Assembly: GCF_900090145.1 (NCBI RefSeq)
Contig: NZ_FMHI01000003.1
Span: 429,771 to 493,770 of the forward strand
Length of the DNA: 64,000 nucleotides
Reading direction: 5' to 3'
Source of the DNA: Streptomyces sp. WMMB 322
Lineage (GTDB): Bacteria > Actinomycetota > Actinomycetes > Streptomycetales > Streptomycetaceae
In this document: piece by piece, positions 41,697 to 52,319 of the stretch
How positions within the stretch are numbered: position 1 is the first letter of the stretch
Layout of the letters: each line of letters opens with the position of its first letter
Notes under the pieces: generated by a model
What the model was told of the DNA's origin: nothing
Seen by the model: the letters and a program-made list of their open reading frames with translations, nothing else
Databases searched by the model: none
Translations under genes and position numbers: made by a program

Positions 41697-42161
41697 GTCC
41701 TGTGGCTCCTGTCGCGCGCCGTTGCGTGACGTGAAATGGCGTGGGCTTGTCCGGACACGGCATCAGAACGCGGGCGGTCGCCCGGGGCTCGACGCGTGCC
41801 GTGGAGTACGACCAGCGGCGGCCCTCGGCGCTGTCGCGCAACGGGCACCGGGCGGGGGCCGCGCGGCCCCCGGGAGATATCGCGCTGATCACGCCCCGTA
41901 GGCTACAGCCACCGCACCGGGGGCCGTCATAGACCTTATGTGTACAAAATCGGGGGTTGGTCTTGGACGGAGTGGACAGCAACGGGAAACCGCCTGCCCC
42001 GTGCGGAACGGCCGTACGGCTGCCCGTTCCTGCGCCGTTTTCCTCACCGCCCGGCTCCCGGTTCTCTTCCCGCCCGTTGCCGCACCGGCCGCACCGGCCG
42101 CACCGGCCGCACCGACTGCCGCGCCTGCCGAACCTGTTGGTGCCGGCGGCCCCGACCACGG
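41697..42161. other. Intergenic region upstream of the glutamate dehydrogenase
   Basis: 465 bp between the HAD gene end and the dehydrogenase start. A less GC-rich stretch at ~41930-41960 (TTATGTGTACAAAATCGG) is the likeliest promoter. Three perfect tandem copies of GCACCGGCC lie at 42082-42108. A 109-codon open frame on the plus strand here has no ribosome site and overlaps the HAD gene, so I do not accept it. Confidence 0.5.
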
Positions 42162-42839
42162 CTATGCGGTTATCTGTTCGGCCGTCTCGACGGCCTCGGC
42201 CAAGGTGTCCACCACGGGCACACCGGCCGTCTCCAGGCTCGCCCGGCTGTGCGAACCGCCCGTGTAGAGCACGGCACGGGCGCCCACGTGCGCCGCAGCC
42301 TTCGCATCGTCCACGGCGTCTCCGATGACCACCGTGCGTTCCGCCCGTACGCCGTGCAGGGACAGCAGATGGCGCGCCATCTGCTCGGCCTTGCCGCTTC
42401 CGGTGGAGCCCCTCGCGCCGTCGACACGGACGAAGTGCCCGTCGATCCCGTGTGTCCGCAGGAGCGGGACGAGCCGGTCGTGCGGAGCAAGCGAGCACAG
42501 CGACTGCGTGTGCCCGGCCGCCGCGAGGTTCGTGAGCAGTTCCGCCGCACCGTCGGCCAGGCCCGCGTGCTCCGCCTGCCGCCAGTAGTGCCGGTGAAAG
42601 GTCTCGTCCATCACCTCCCACTCCTCCGCGCTGGGCAGCCGCCCCATCAGCCGCTCGTAGAACCGCGGGACGGGAACGCAGTAGAGCTCGCGGTAGCGCT
42701 CCAGCGTGATGGAAGGGTGTCCGAGCTCGGCGAAGGCGGCGTTCGTCGCAGCGATGACCGCGTGAATGTCGTGCAGCAGCGTGCCGTTCCAGTCCCAGAC
42801 GATGTGAGCGGACCGTCTGTGCTTTTGTCCCAGACCCAT
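42162..42839 (-). CDS. HAD-superfamily hydrolase-like protein, phosphoglycolate-phosphatase type
   Basis: 225 residues from ATG 42839 (MGLGQKHRRS); the frame extends further only to a TTG. The Rossmann-like HAD core has motif I as VWDWNGTLLHD, with nucleophile Asp16 but Asn18 in place of the usual second aspartate. Motif II is LCSLAP, motif III includes the lysine of GSGKAEQ, and motif IV is VVIGDAVDDAKAA. A helical cap (~25-95) is of type C1. Family members hydrolyse phosphoesters such as phosphoglycolate or pyrophosphate. The Asn in motif I could alter or lower phosphatase activity. It appears monocistronic. Confidence 0.85.
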   Translation of the reverse strand: MGLGQKHRRSAHIVWDWNGTLLHDIHAVIAATNAAFAELGHPSITLERYRELYCVPVPRFYERLMGRLPSAEEWEVMDETFHRHYWRQAEHAGLADGAAELLTNLAAAGHTQSLCSLAPHDRLVPLLRTHGIDGHFVRVDGARGSTGSGKAEQMARHLLSLHGVRAERTVVIGDAVDDAKAAAHVGARAVLYTGGSHSRASLETAGVPVVDTLAEAVETAEQITA

Positions 42840-42995
42840 GCATACGACGGTACGTCCGGGGTGTGACAACGCGATACCGGATTCGGCCGTCCTGACGCCT
42901 CGCCGCGTTCCGCCGGTACACCCCGGCAGCGTCCGCTGCGCCCGGTCCCGCCGATTCGTGTGAGCCGTGGCACTCGGTGATCCGCGCCGCCCTCG

Positions 42996-43508
42996 TCAGT
43001 CGGTCAGATGCGGGATCTCCTGCGTGGCGAACCAGAGAAGCTCGTGGTCCTCGGCCCCGTCCACCGTGAACCGGGCATCGTCGTCGCCCATGTCCGCCGC
43101 GCCGAGCGCATCGGCCGCAGCGGCCACGTCCGCCTCGGCCTCGCCGGAGTCCATGTGTACGGCCGCCGCCTTCGACAGCGGTACAGGGCCCTCGATGCGC
43201 ACCTCCCCGAGGGATTCACGGTCCAGGCCGCGGCCGGGGTCGAAGGAGACCACGGCGTCCTCGACGTCGAGGGCCAGCACCACGCGGCGGCGGGACACCT
43301 CCGGCCTCACCGCCAGCAGCCGCAGCGACGCCTGGGCCGCCCGGTTGAGTGCCGCGTACTCCAACTCCTCGCTGTCGTCGGAGAGATACCACTCACGCAG
43401 GCCCGGCGTGACCGCGTACGCGACCGTGCCGCCACGCTCCGGCGCCAGCTCACCGGCCCGGTGGGCGTCACGCAGCGCTGGGAAGGTCAGAGGCACGTAG
43501 ACACGCAT
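42996..43508 (-). CDS. Conserved actinobacterial protein of DUF6912 type
   Basis: 170 residues from ATG 43508 (MRVYVPLTFPALRDAHRAGEL). The opening with RVYVPLT and the following GGTVAYAVTPGLREWYLSDDSEELEYAALNRAAQASLRLL are typical of a small actinobacteria-only family. No membrane segment, signal or catalytic motif is visible. The C-terminal third is acidic (ADMGDDDARFTVDGAEDHELLWFATQEIPHL). The gene sits between the HAD gene and the secA region; a similar neighbourhood is seen in other streptomycetes from memory. The function is unknown. Confidence 0.75.
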   Translation of the reverse strand: MRVYVPLTFPALRDAHRAGELAPERGGTVAYAVTPGLREWYLSDDSEELEYAALNRAAQASLRLLAVRPEVSRRRVVLALDVEDAVVSFDPGRGLDRESLGEVRIEGPVPLSKAAAVHMDSGEAEADVAAAADALGAADMGDDDARFTVDGAEDHELLWFATQEIPHLTD

Positions 43509-43831
43509 GGGCTGCCGCTTTCGTGTATCGCCGGAGGGTTTGCCACGCCAGGATACGGGCCGCACGCCGCCTGCCCGCCCTTCGACTACCACACAAAGCC
43601 GCAGGTGAGAGGGGTTGACTGTCAACCCCTCTCCAACGGCCGTCCTGATAGGTGAATCGCACGGGCGGCCCGCCGCACGGTTCGTCACGCATTGCGACCA
43701 CGCGGTCACGCAGATACAACCGTGAGTGAAGCTACCGCTCGGTAAACACCGGCGTCCGGCGGCCCTCCCGTGGCCGTCCACCGCCGCTTCCCAGACCGCT
43801 CACCGCATCTCGCCACTTGTCGGGGGACCCC
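43509..43831. promoter_or_regulatory. Divergent intergenic region with a perfect palindrome
   Basis: 323 bp between divergent starts of the DUF6912 and Rv3235-like genes. Apart from the 27-bp palindrome at 43607-43633, listed separately, nothing else was recognised. Confidence 0.5.
43607..43633. promoter_or_regulatory. 27-bp perfect palindrome, candidate operator
   Basis: The arms GAGAGGGGTTGAC and GTCAACCCCTCTC are exact complements around a single central T. The site is 98 bp upstream of the DUF6912 start and ~200 bp upstream of the Rv3235-like start. No T-run follows and no gene ends here, so a binding site for a dimeric regulator fits better than a terminator. Confidence 0.55.
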
Positions 43832-44377
43832 ATGGACACCACACCCACACCACCCGCTGCCGCCTCGCCCCGGAATCACCGGACCGCCGCGCGCAAGGCA
43901 CCGCCCGGCCGCCGGGACTCGCGCCGCCCGGAGACCCGGCGCCCGGGGCCCGTCACGGCCCGCCCCGTGAGCGGCCGCACCGCCGCTTCCCCGTCGGCCT
44001 CCGCGCTGCGGGCCGCGGCCGCCAGGGAGCGGGAGCGGCAGCCGCCCTTCTGGTTCGCCAGCCGACTGGTCCTCGTGCTCAGCGGACAGCGGCCCGTCCA
44101 CTCGCTCCTGGGGCACATCCGCAGCTCCGCCTACGAAGAGCTCTCAGGCCTCGCCTCGCACGCTCCGCTGCGCCCGCGCGGAACGGACCGCACGAGTCCG
44201 GCCGTGCTGGATGCCCGCGGCACCCGCCCCAGCGACGGAGTCATCGAGGCGTTCGCGCGAATCGTCACGGGCAACCGGCAGCGGGCCATGGCCTTCCGCC
44301 TGGAACTCTGCCCGGACCGCCGCTGGCGCTGCGCGGCGGTGGAACTGGACGGGCAGTCGCCCTCGAACCGGCCTTGA
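43832..44377 (+). CDS. Rv3235-family protein
   Basis: 181 residues from ATG 43832. The N-terminal ~75 residues are basic and Pro/Ala/Arg-rich, probably disordered. The C-terminal ~110 (PPFWFASRLVLVLSGQRPVHSLLGHIRSSAYEELSGLA, and then RAMAFRLELCPDRRWRCAAVELD) match the compact Rv3235 domain found next to secA in actinobacteria. The function is unknown. The conserved position beside secA suggests, without proof, a link to secretion or translation. It is convergent with secA across a strong hairpin. Confidence 0.8.
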   Translation: MDTTPTPPAAASPRNHRTAARKAPPGRRDSRRPETRRPGPVTARPVSGRTAASPSASALRAAAARERERQPPFWFASRLVLVLSGQRPVHSLLGHIRSSAYEELSGLASHAPLRPRGTDRTSPAVLDARGTRPSDGVIEAFARIVTGNRQRAMAFRLELCPDRRWRCAAVELDGQSPSNRP

Positions 44378-44417
44378 GGCAGCGGGCACCGCGGGCCGCC
44401 GTTTCCGGACCGCAGCG

Positions 44418-44455
44418 CTGCGCCCCGCCGGAAGCTCCTCTCCGGCGGGGCGCAG
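44418..44455. terminator. Bidirectional terminator between Rv3235-like gene and secA
   Basis: A perfect 15-bp stem (CTGCGCCCCGCCGGA / TCCGGCGGGGCGCAG) with an 8-nt loop, 40 bases after the plus-strand stop and 32 bases after the secA stop. Confidence 0.85.
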
Positions 44456-44486
44456 CACAGGACCGCCCTCGGTCAGCGGGCGCGGC

Positions 44487-47318
<2,832 letters not shown>

Positions 47319-47517
47319 TTAGGGTGGCTCCTTGCCGGTCGAACCTGGCACGGTCAGTGCGCGGACACGGCGATACCGTCGCGGCCGCACCGGCCATCGT
47401 ATGCGAGGGACGTACGCCCCTGTACCCCTAACGGTCCGGAGTGCTGGAAGGTGCCGCGGCAGGCGGCCGGCCGGGTGCCGACCGGCCCGGCACAGGGCCC
47501 GGAGGCACAATCACCCC

Positions 47518-48120
47518 ATGGAGCCCACCACTCTCACCACCGAACGCCTGCTGCTGCGTCCGCTCGACGAGAGAGACGTGGAGCAGGTCCGGGCAGCCTG
47601 CCAGGACCCGGAGATCGTGCGCTGGATACCGGTGCCCGATCCCTACAGGCTCAAGGACGCGCAGGACTTCGTGTTCGGCGTCAGCCGGGCGGGTTGGCGG
47701 GAGGACACGATGTACAACTTCGGCGTCTTCACGAAATCGGGTGTCCTTGTCGGCTCGATGGGCCTGGTGCGGCTGGCCCAGCTGCGCACCCCGGAACGGC
47801 AGGCGGAGCTGGGCTTCTGGGCGGTGAAGGAGCACCGGGGCAAGGGCTACACGGTGGAGGCGGGGCGCGCCGTGATCGGCTGGGCGTTCTCGGAGCTCAA
47901 GGCCGAACGCCTGGAGTGGGTGGCGGAGGCCGGGAACGTCGCGTCACGGGCGGTTGCGCTGCGGCTGGGTTTCGTGATGGAGGGGACGCAGCGGGCGCGG
48001 ATCGTCCAGCGCGGCACGAGACGGGACGCGTGGGTGGCGACGCTGCTGCCCGTCGATCTCGGGCGGCAGATGGAGACGCCTTATCTGCCCGCGTCCGGCC
48101 GGTCGGCCGCCGGCGGCTGA
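47518..48120 (+). CDS. GNAT-family N-acetyltransferase, RimJ/RimL-like
   Basis: 200 residues from ATG 47518. It opens with LTTERLLLRPLDERDVEQV, typical of the RimJ/RimL branch, and has the acetyl-CoA loop ELGFWAVKEHRGKGYTVEAGRAVIGWAF followed by RLEWVAEAGNVASRAVALRLGFVMEG. It transfers acetyl from acetyl-CoA to an amine; the target, possibly a protein N-terminus or a small molecule, is unknown. It is divergent from secA. Its last ~13 codons form one arm of a strong hairpin that spans the stop codon. Confidence 0.88.
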   Translation: MEPTTLTTERLLLRPLDERDVEQVRAACQDPEIVRWIPVPDPYRLKDAQDFVFGVSRAGWREDTMYNFGVFTKSGVLVGSMGLVRLAQLRTPERQAELGFWAVKEHRGKGYTVEAGRAVIGWAFSELKAERLEWVAEAGNVASRAVALRLGFVMEGTQRARIVQRGTRRDAWVATLLPVDLGRQMETPYLPASGRSAAGG

Positions 48121-48140
48121 CCGGCCGGACGCGGGCAGAT
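48083..48140 (+). terminator. Strong hairpin overlapping the acetyltransferase stop codon
   Basis: A perfect 22-bp stem: 48083-48104 (starting ATCTGCCCGCGTCC) pairs with 48119-48140, with a 14-nt loop. The left arm is coding, and the TGA lies at the start of the right arm. It is likely the transcription terminator, placed unusually far into the gene. Confidence 0.75.
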
Positions 48141-48289
48141 GAGCGCGGGGCGCGGGCGGGCGCGGGTGCCGCTGACCGGTGGTCCGCACCGGGCGCCGCT
48201 TCCGCCGGGGATGCGGGGGCCCTGATCCCGGAGGAGGGTTCCGTTCCGCCGGGCCGGGGTGTCAGTGGGTGCGTCTATGGTTCTGCGGC

Positions 48290-49468
48290 ATGACGACTGT
48301 GGATGTGTCGCTCTCCGCCGACGAGGCCCGCCGGGTGGCCCTCGCCGCACAGGGGCTGCTGGGCGCGCCGGACCGGCGTGCGGGGGTACGCGGTGTGCTG
48401 CGGAGGCTGGGCGCCGTCCAGTTGGACACGATCTCCGTCCTGGCCCGCTCGCACGAGCTCGTTCCGTACGCACGGCTGGGCGCCGTCGGCCGGTCCGCCG
48501 TCGAATCCGCGTACTGGACGGGCGGCCACAGCTTCGAATACTGGTCGCACGCCGCGTGCATCCTGCCCGTGGAGGAGTGGCCGCACTTCGCCTTCAGGCG
48601 CCGTGAGCGGCGTGCCCGCGGGCACCGCTGGCACATCCTGGAGGACCGGGAGGCGGCCTGTGCACTGGTGCGGGACAGGCTCAAGACCGACGGGCCGCTG
48701 ACCACGACCGAGCTGGGCGGCGGGAAGAACGGCGGCGAGTGGTTCGACTGGTCCGAGACGAAGATCGCCGTGGAGTGGCTGCTCGACACGGGCGAGGTGG
48801 TCTGCACCGAACGGCGCGGCTGGAAGCGGGTCTACGACCTCGCCGAGCGCGCCATCCCGGACGAGTTGCTGCACGACGACATCGACGACCGCGAGTGCAT
48901 GCGGCGTCTCGTCGCGCAGGCGGGGGCGGCGATGGGCGTCGCGACACGCGCCGACCTCGCCGACTACCACCGGCTCAAGGGAGAACAGGTGGACGCGGTG
49001 CTTCCGGACACGGACCTGGTTCCGGTCGAGGTCGAGGGCTGGGGGAAGCCCGCCTGGGCCGACCCGGTCGCTCTGGAGACCTCGCCACGGGGGCGGCACC
49101 GTACGACGCTGCTCTCGCCGTTCGACTCCCTGGTCTGGGACAGGCCGCGTACGCAGCGGATATTCGGCTTCACGCACAGGCTCGAGGCGTACGTTCCCAA
49201 ACCGAAGCGGATACACGGCTACTTCGCGATGCCGCTGCTCTCGGGCGGCAGGTTGCTGGGCCGGGTCGATCCGGGTCGGGAGGGCAGGACCCTGCTGGCC
49301 CGCCAGGTCTCCATGGCCGGCCGCAAGGCAGTCGCGCCGATGGCCAAGGCCCTGTGGGAAGCGGCCTCGTGGGTCGGTTGCGAGGAGGTGCGGGTGGAGC
49401 GCTGCGACGACGCGAAGCTCGCGGAAGCACTGGCTCATGCCCTGGCGGAAGGGCCGGGGGGCGTGTGA
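48290..49468 (+). CDS. YcaQ/AlkX-type winged-helix DNA glycosylase
   Basis: 392 residues from ATG 48290. The HTH_42 fold opens with SADEARRVALAAQGLL and carries the catalytic-type Q-x-D triad in LGAVQLDTISVLARSHELVPYARL. LYSP-like and PFDSL segments follow: LLSPFDSLVWDRPRTQRIFGFTHRLEAYVPKPKRIHGYFAMPLL. YcaQ/AlkX removes alkylated bases and unhooks interstrand cross-links; the related streptomycete AlkZ protects against azinomycin B, but AlkZ has Q-x-Q. The Q-x-D here places it with the general AlkX branch. No drug cluster is adjacent, so a housekeeping repair role is likely. Confidence 0.87.
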   Translation: MTTVDVSLSADEARRVALAAQGLLGAPDRRAGVRGVLRRLGAVQLDTISVLARSHELVPYARLGAVGRSAVESAYWTGGHSFEYWSHAACILPVEEWPHFAFRRRERRARGHRWHILEDREAACALVRDRLKTDGPLTTTELGGGKNGGEWFDWSETKIAVEWLLDTGEVVCTERRGWKRVYDLAERAIPDELLHDDIDDRECMRRLVAQAGAAMGVATRADLADYHRLKGEQVDAVLPDTDLVPVEVEGWGKPAWADPVALETSPRGRHRTTLLSPFDSLVWDRPRTQRIFGFTHRLEAYVPKPKRIHGYFAMPLLSGGRLLGRVDPGREGRTLLARQVSMAGRKAVAPMAKALWEAASWVGCEEVRVERCDDAKLAEALAHALAEGPGGV

Positions 49469-49500
49469 GGAAGGCCCGGTCTGCGTGGCCGGGCTTCCCG

Positions 49501-49569
49501 CGCGGTGCGCGGTCCGCTGTGCGCGGTCCGCTGTGCGCGGTCCGCTGTGCGCGGTGCGCGGTCCGCTGT
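49501..49569. repeat. 14-bp tandem repeat downstream of the glycosylase gene
   Basis: Four copies of GCGCGGTCCGCTGT (49507-49520, 49521-49534, 49535-49548, 49556-49569), with a 7-nt half unit between the third and fourth. It sits in the convergent gap before the response-regulator gene. The period of 14 and lack of spacers exclude a CRISPR array. Confidence 0.9.
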
Positions 49570-49588
49570 GCTCCCACGCGTGCTCCGG

Positions 49589-50344
49589 TCAGCGGATCTC
49601 CAGGATCTTCTCCCGCATCGCGTAGACCACGGCCTCCATGCGTGAGTGGAGCTGGAGCTTCTCCAGAATGTTGCGCACGTGGTTCTTGACGGTGTTCTCG
49701 CTGATGAAGAGCTCTTTCGCGATGTCGCGGTTGTTCATGCCCGTCGCCACGAGCTTGAGCACTTCCAGCTCGCGGTCGGTCAGCTTCGGGGCCGGAACCA
49801 GCTTGCTCTCATCCGTACGCTGGATCATCGACTTGAACTCGGTGAGCAGCTTCGCAGCCATCGACGGGCTGATCTGGGACTGGCCGTCGGCCACTGCGCG
49901 GATCGCAGCCGACACCTCGTCCGTGGAGATCTCCTTGAGGAGATAGCCGGTGGCTCCGGCCTTGATGGCGTCGTAGAGGTCGGCTTCCTCGTCGCTGATC
50001 GTCAGCATGATGATCTTCGCACTGGGCGCCACCTCCTTGATGGAGGTGCAGGCTTCGATGCCGCCGCGCTTGGGCATCCGTACATCCATCAGCACGATGT
50101 CGGGCAGCAGGTCGGCGGCCTTCTCGACGGCTTCGGCCCCGTCCCCCGCCTCGCCGACGACCTGGATGTCCTCCTCCTGCGCCAGGACGATCTCCAGTCC
50201 GCGCCGGAAGAGTTCGTGGTCGTCCACGACGAGCACTCGGATCGGCTCCGGCTGCTGCCGCTCATGCGGGGCACCGTCCTCCAACGCGCCCCGTACCGGG
50301 CGCGCTTCCGCCATGGGCATCACAGGCCCGAAGCTTTCCGCCAT
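49589..50344 (-). CDS. Orphan LuxR-family response regulator
   Basis: 251 residues from ATG 50344, with GGGGGAGG just upstream; a TTG one codon earlier is less likely. The receiver domain (~36-155) has the acidic pair VVDDH and phospho-acceptor Asp87 in IVLMDVRMP, the switch Thr in MLTISDEE and the Lys in YLLKEIS. A NarL/LuxR helix-turn-helix (~185-250; LTDRELEVLKLVATGMNNRDIAKELFISENTVKNHV) follows. No sensor kinase is adjacent, so it is an orphan. The N-terminal ~34 residues are an extra polar extension. Its stop is followed by the convergent glycosylase gene. Targets are unknown. Confidence 0.93.
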   Translation of the reverse strand: MAESFGPVMPMAEARPVRGALEDGAPHERQQPEPIRVLVVDDHELFRRGLEIVLAQEEDIQVVGEAGDGAEAVEKAADLLPDIVLMDVRMPKRGGIEACTSIKEVAPSAKIIMLTISDEEADLYDAIKAGATGYLLKEISTDEVSAAIRAVADGQSQISPSMAAKLLTEFKSMIQRTDESKLVPAPKLTDRELEVLKLVATGMNNRDIAKELFISENTVKNHVRNILEKLQLHSRMEAVVYAMREKILEIR

Positions 50345-50427
50345 CAATCCTCCCCCTGCAGGCTATGCCGCGCCAACCGCGCTGCACAGGGCAGAGGTTG
50401 ACGAGTGAGGCCATACTTCCACGTTCG

Positions 50428-50462
50428 CGCCCCCGGCCGGGTTCTCGGCCCGGCCGGGGGCG
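50428..50462. terminator. Terminator hairpin after hpf
   Basis: A perfect 14-bp stem (CGCCCCCGGCCGGG / CCCGGCCGGGGGCG) with a 7-nt loop, 23 bases after the hpf stop and upstream of the response-regulator gene. Confidence 0.8.
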
Positions 50463-50484
50463 TGGTCTCAACGGTTCCGGACGG

Positions 50485-51183
50485 TCAGCCACCAAGTGCG
50501 CCGCCGGCTTCGGGAGGCGGATCCACGGCGAACGGGTCCGGGTCCAGATGGATCACGCCGTAGTCGTAGCCGTGCCGACGGTAGACGACGCTCGGCTGCT
50601 TGGTCTCGGAGTCGACGAAGAGGTAGAAGTCGTGGCCGACCAACTCCATTTCGTAAAGAGCCTGATCCAAAGCCATCGGCGCGGCAGCGTGGGTCTTCTC
50701 GCGGACGACGAGCGGTCCGTCGCCCTGGACTTCCAGCGGGCCCACCCTGGTGGTCATCGGCTTCTCTTCGGTCTGTGCCGGTGCGGAGGCCTCCGCCGCG
50801 GCGTCGAGCTGTCCGTTGAGTTCTGCCGCGAGGTGTGCGGTGGCTGCCGCCACACTGATCGGCGTGCGGCTCCCTCCACGGTGTACCCGGCGCTTGTCGT
50901 GCTGTTTGCGCAGCCGTGCCTCGAGCTTTGCTGATGCCAGGTCGAGTGCCGCGTAGGGGTCGGAGGCCGCTGCCTCCGCACGAATGACCGGCCCGCGAGT
51001 GCGGAGGGTGATCTCCACCCTCTCGGAACGGTCCGCCTGCCGGGGATTGTGTTCCTTGCACACCTCGACATCCAGGTTGATCACCTTTCCGTCGAGCTTC
51101 TGGATCTTCGCCAGCTTCTCGGCCACATGCTTCCGGAACCTCTCGGGCACCTCTGTCTTGCGGCCCTTGACGACGATGTCCAC
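50485..51183 (-). CDS. hpf: Ribosome hibernation promoting factor, long form
   Basis: 232 residues from GTG 51183. Residues 1-~105 are the HPF/YfiA ribosome-binding domain (MDIVVKGRKTEVPERFRKHVAEKLAKIQKLD, then EITLRTRGPVIRAEAAASDPYAALDLASAKLEARLRKQHDKRR). After a ~60-residue linker comes the dimerisation domain (VVREKTHAAAPMALDQALYEMELVGHDFYLFVDSETKQPSVVYRRHGYDYGVIHLD). The long form pairs ribosomes into inactive 100S dimers in stationary or stressed cells. It appears to be monocistronic, flanked by hairpins. Confidence 0.96.
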   Translation of the reverse strand: MDIVVKGRKTEVPERFRKHVAEKLAKIQKLDGKVINLDVEVCKEHNPRQADRSERVEITLRTRGPVIRAEAAASDPYAALDLASAKLEARLRKQHDKRRVHRGGSRTPISVAAATAHLAAELNGQLDAAAEASAPAQTEEKPMTTRVGPLEVQGDGPLVVREKTHAAAPMALDQALYEMELVGHDFYLFVDSETKQPSVVYRRHGYDYGVIHLDPDPFAVDPPPEAGGALGG

Positions 51184-51444
51184 GCAGAACTCCGTTCCCG
51201 AAGCACTCCGCCTTAGCTAAACGGAGTGTCTCCTTTGTGCACTGACACCGGAGGCGGGACCGGCCTTTGCCGCCAGCCTCCGGAACCTGGGCTTGCGACT
51301 TTCACCTCCTTCTCCCCCTTGGGGAAGATCGTCACCCCACATCGAACGTACCTCCACGGGAGGATGCTGGGCACCCCCTACTGGCACGTACCTACGTTCA
51401 GGTATCAATTTGCACCAACGCCCCGCGAAAGCGCTTGGTGCCTG
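51184..51444. promoter_or_regulatory. hpf upstream region with comF-side hairpin
   Basis: 261 bp. CCGGAGGC (51248-51255) and GCCTCCGG (51276-51283) form an 8-bp stem that could end comF transcription. A second small stem (ACTCCGC around a TTAGCTAAA loop, ~51207-51228) lies just before the hpf start. The ~51395-51425 stretch (TCAGGTATCAATTTGC) is the least GC-rich. No firm promoter call was possible. Confidence 0.45.
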
Positions 51445-52218
51445 CTAATTGTCTGCGGTTTCCCAAGGCGGCTTTTCAGCTTTTCGTCTGAACGCGACAA
51501 CAGCCGCCGCACTCACGGTCCGTGCTCCCTCCCCAAGGGCGCGAGCCGCCTCGGCGAGAGACGAACCTGTTGTCATCACGTCATCGACCAGCAGCGTCTC
51601 CTCTCCGGTCAGCAGCTTTGCGCTGCCCGGCACCAACTCCAGCGCGCCGCTGAGGTTCACCGCCCGCTCCCGTGCCGTCAGCCCTGCCTGGTCGGCCACC
51701 GTGCGTCTCTGCCTGAGCACAGTCAGCACGCGCGCGGGCAGCCCTTCTCTGCGCAACTCACGGGCGGCCGCCAGGGCGACGCGCCGCACCGGATCATGTC
51801 CGCGGCCCGCAACCGCGAGCCGCGCCGACGGCACCGGCACGAGTGTCAGCGGCCTTTTCTGTTCTTCCCCCACCCCTTTCCCGGGTGCTCTCCGAGCATG
51901 TATGCGGGCTTCCCGAACCGCCGTTGCCAGCAGTCCACCGAGCGGACGCGCCAGGCGCAGCGCCCCGCGCTCCTTGTGAGCGAGCAGCACGGCCCGAGCA
52001 GCTCCGTCGTACGGCACCGCCGCGTACACGCGCGGAAGCCGGGGCGGAACGGGCCAGGGACGCACCCGACTCGGCCGAGCACCGGCAAGCGCTCCACCGC
52101 ACCGCGCGCACAATTCCCCGCGCACCCGCGGCAGTCCGCACCCGGCGCACTCGGACGGAAGCACCAGACCTGCGAGTTCCTGGTTGAGTCCTTGCCACAA
52201 CTCCCGCACGGCGACCAC
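51445..52218 (-). CDS. comF: ComF-family phosphoribosyltransferase-like protein
   Basis: 257 residues from GTG 52218; a GTG three codons later is also possible. An N-terminal zinc finger (CAGCGLPRVRGELCARC) leads into the type I phosphoribosyltransferase fold with LVPVPSARLAVAGRGHDPV and the PRPP-binding ETLLVDDVMTTGSS. In naturally competent bacteria ComF acts in the cytoplasm during DNA uptake; in actinobacteria the role is unknown. It follows lpqB by 101 bp on the same strand, with a strong hairpin in the gap, so it may be only partly cotranscribed with mtrAB-lpqB. Confidence 0.92.
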   Translation of the reverse strand: MVAVRELWQGLNQELAGLVLPSECAGCGLPRVRGELCARCGGALAGARPSRVRPWPVPPRLPRVYAAVPYDGAARAVLLAHKERGALRLARPLGGLLATAVREARIHARRAPGKGVGEEQKRPLTLVPVPSARLAVAGRGHDPVRRVALAAARELRREGLPARVLTVLRQRRTVADQAGLTARERAVNLSGALELVPGSAKLLTGEETLLVDDVMTTGSSLAEAARALGEGARTVSAAAVVAFRRKAEKPPWETADN

Positions 52219-52286
52219 TTTCCCAGCGGCAGCATCGCGCCGCCAGGCCTGTGGAAAACCCCCGGACCAGCGCCGACGGATGTTCC

Positions 52287-52319
52287 GGGCTGCGGCCGGG
52301 GAAGGCCCGGCCACAGCCC
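52287..52319 (-). terminator. Hairpin between lpqB and comF
   Basis: As minus-strand RNA, GGGCUGUGGCCGGG pairs with CCCGGCCGCAGCCC (14 pairs, one G-U) around a 5-nt loop directly after the lpqB stop. There is no U-run. It could terminate or attenuate readthrough into comF. Confidence 0.65.

Noticed and set aside
41938..42267. 109-codon plus-strand gene upstream of the glutamate dehydrogenase
   Set aside because: It overlaps the HAD gene end, is built of Ala/Pro repeats from the GCACCGGCC tandem repeat, and lacks a ribosome site.
48290..49468. Azinomycin-type self-resistance glycosylase (AlkZ)
   Set aside because: The catalytic triad reads Q-x-D rather than Q-x-Q, and no biosynthetic genes are adjacent. 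The general AlkX/YcaQ branch fits better.
49501..49569. Possible CRISPR array
   Set aside because: The units are 14 bp and directly abutting, without unique spacers, and no cas genes are present.
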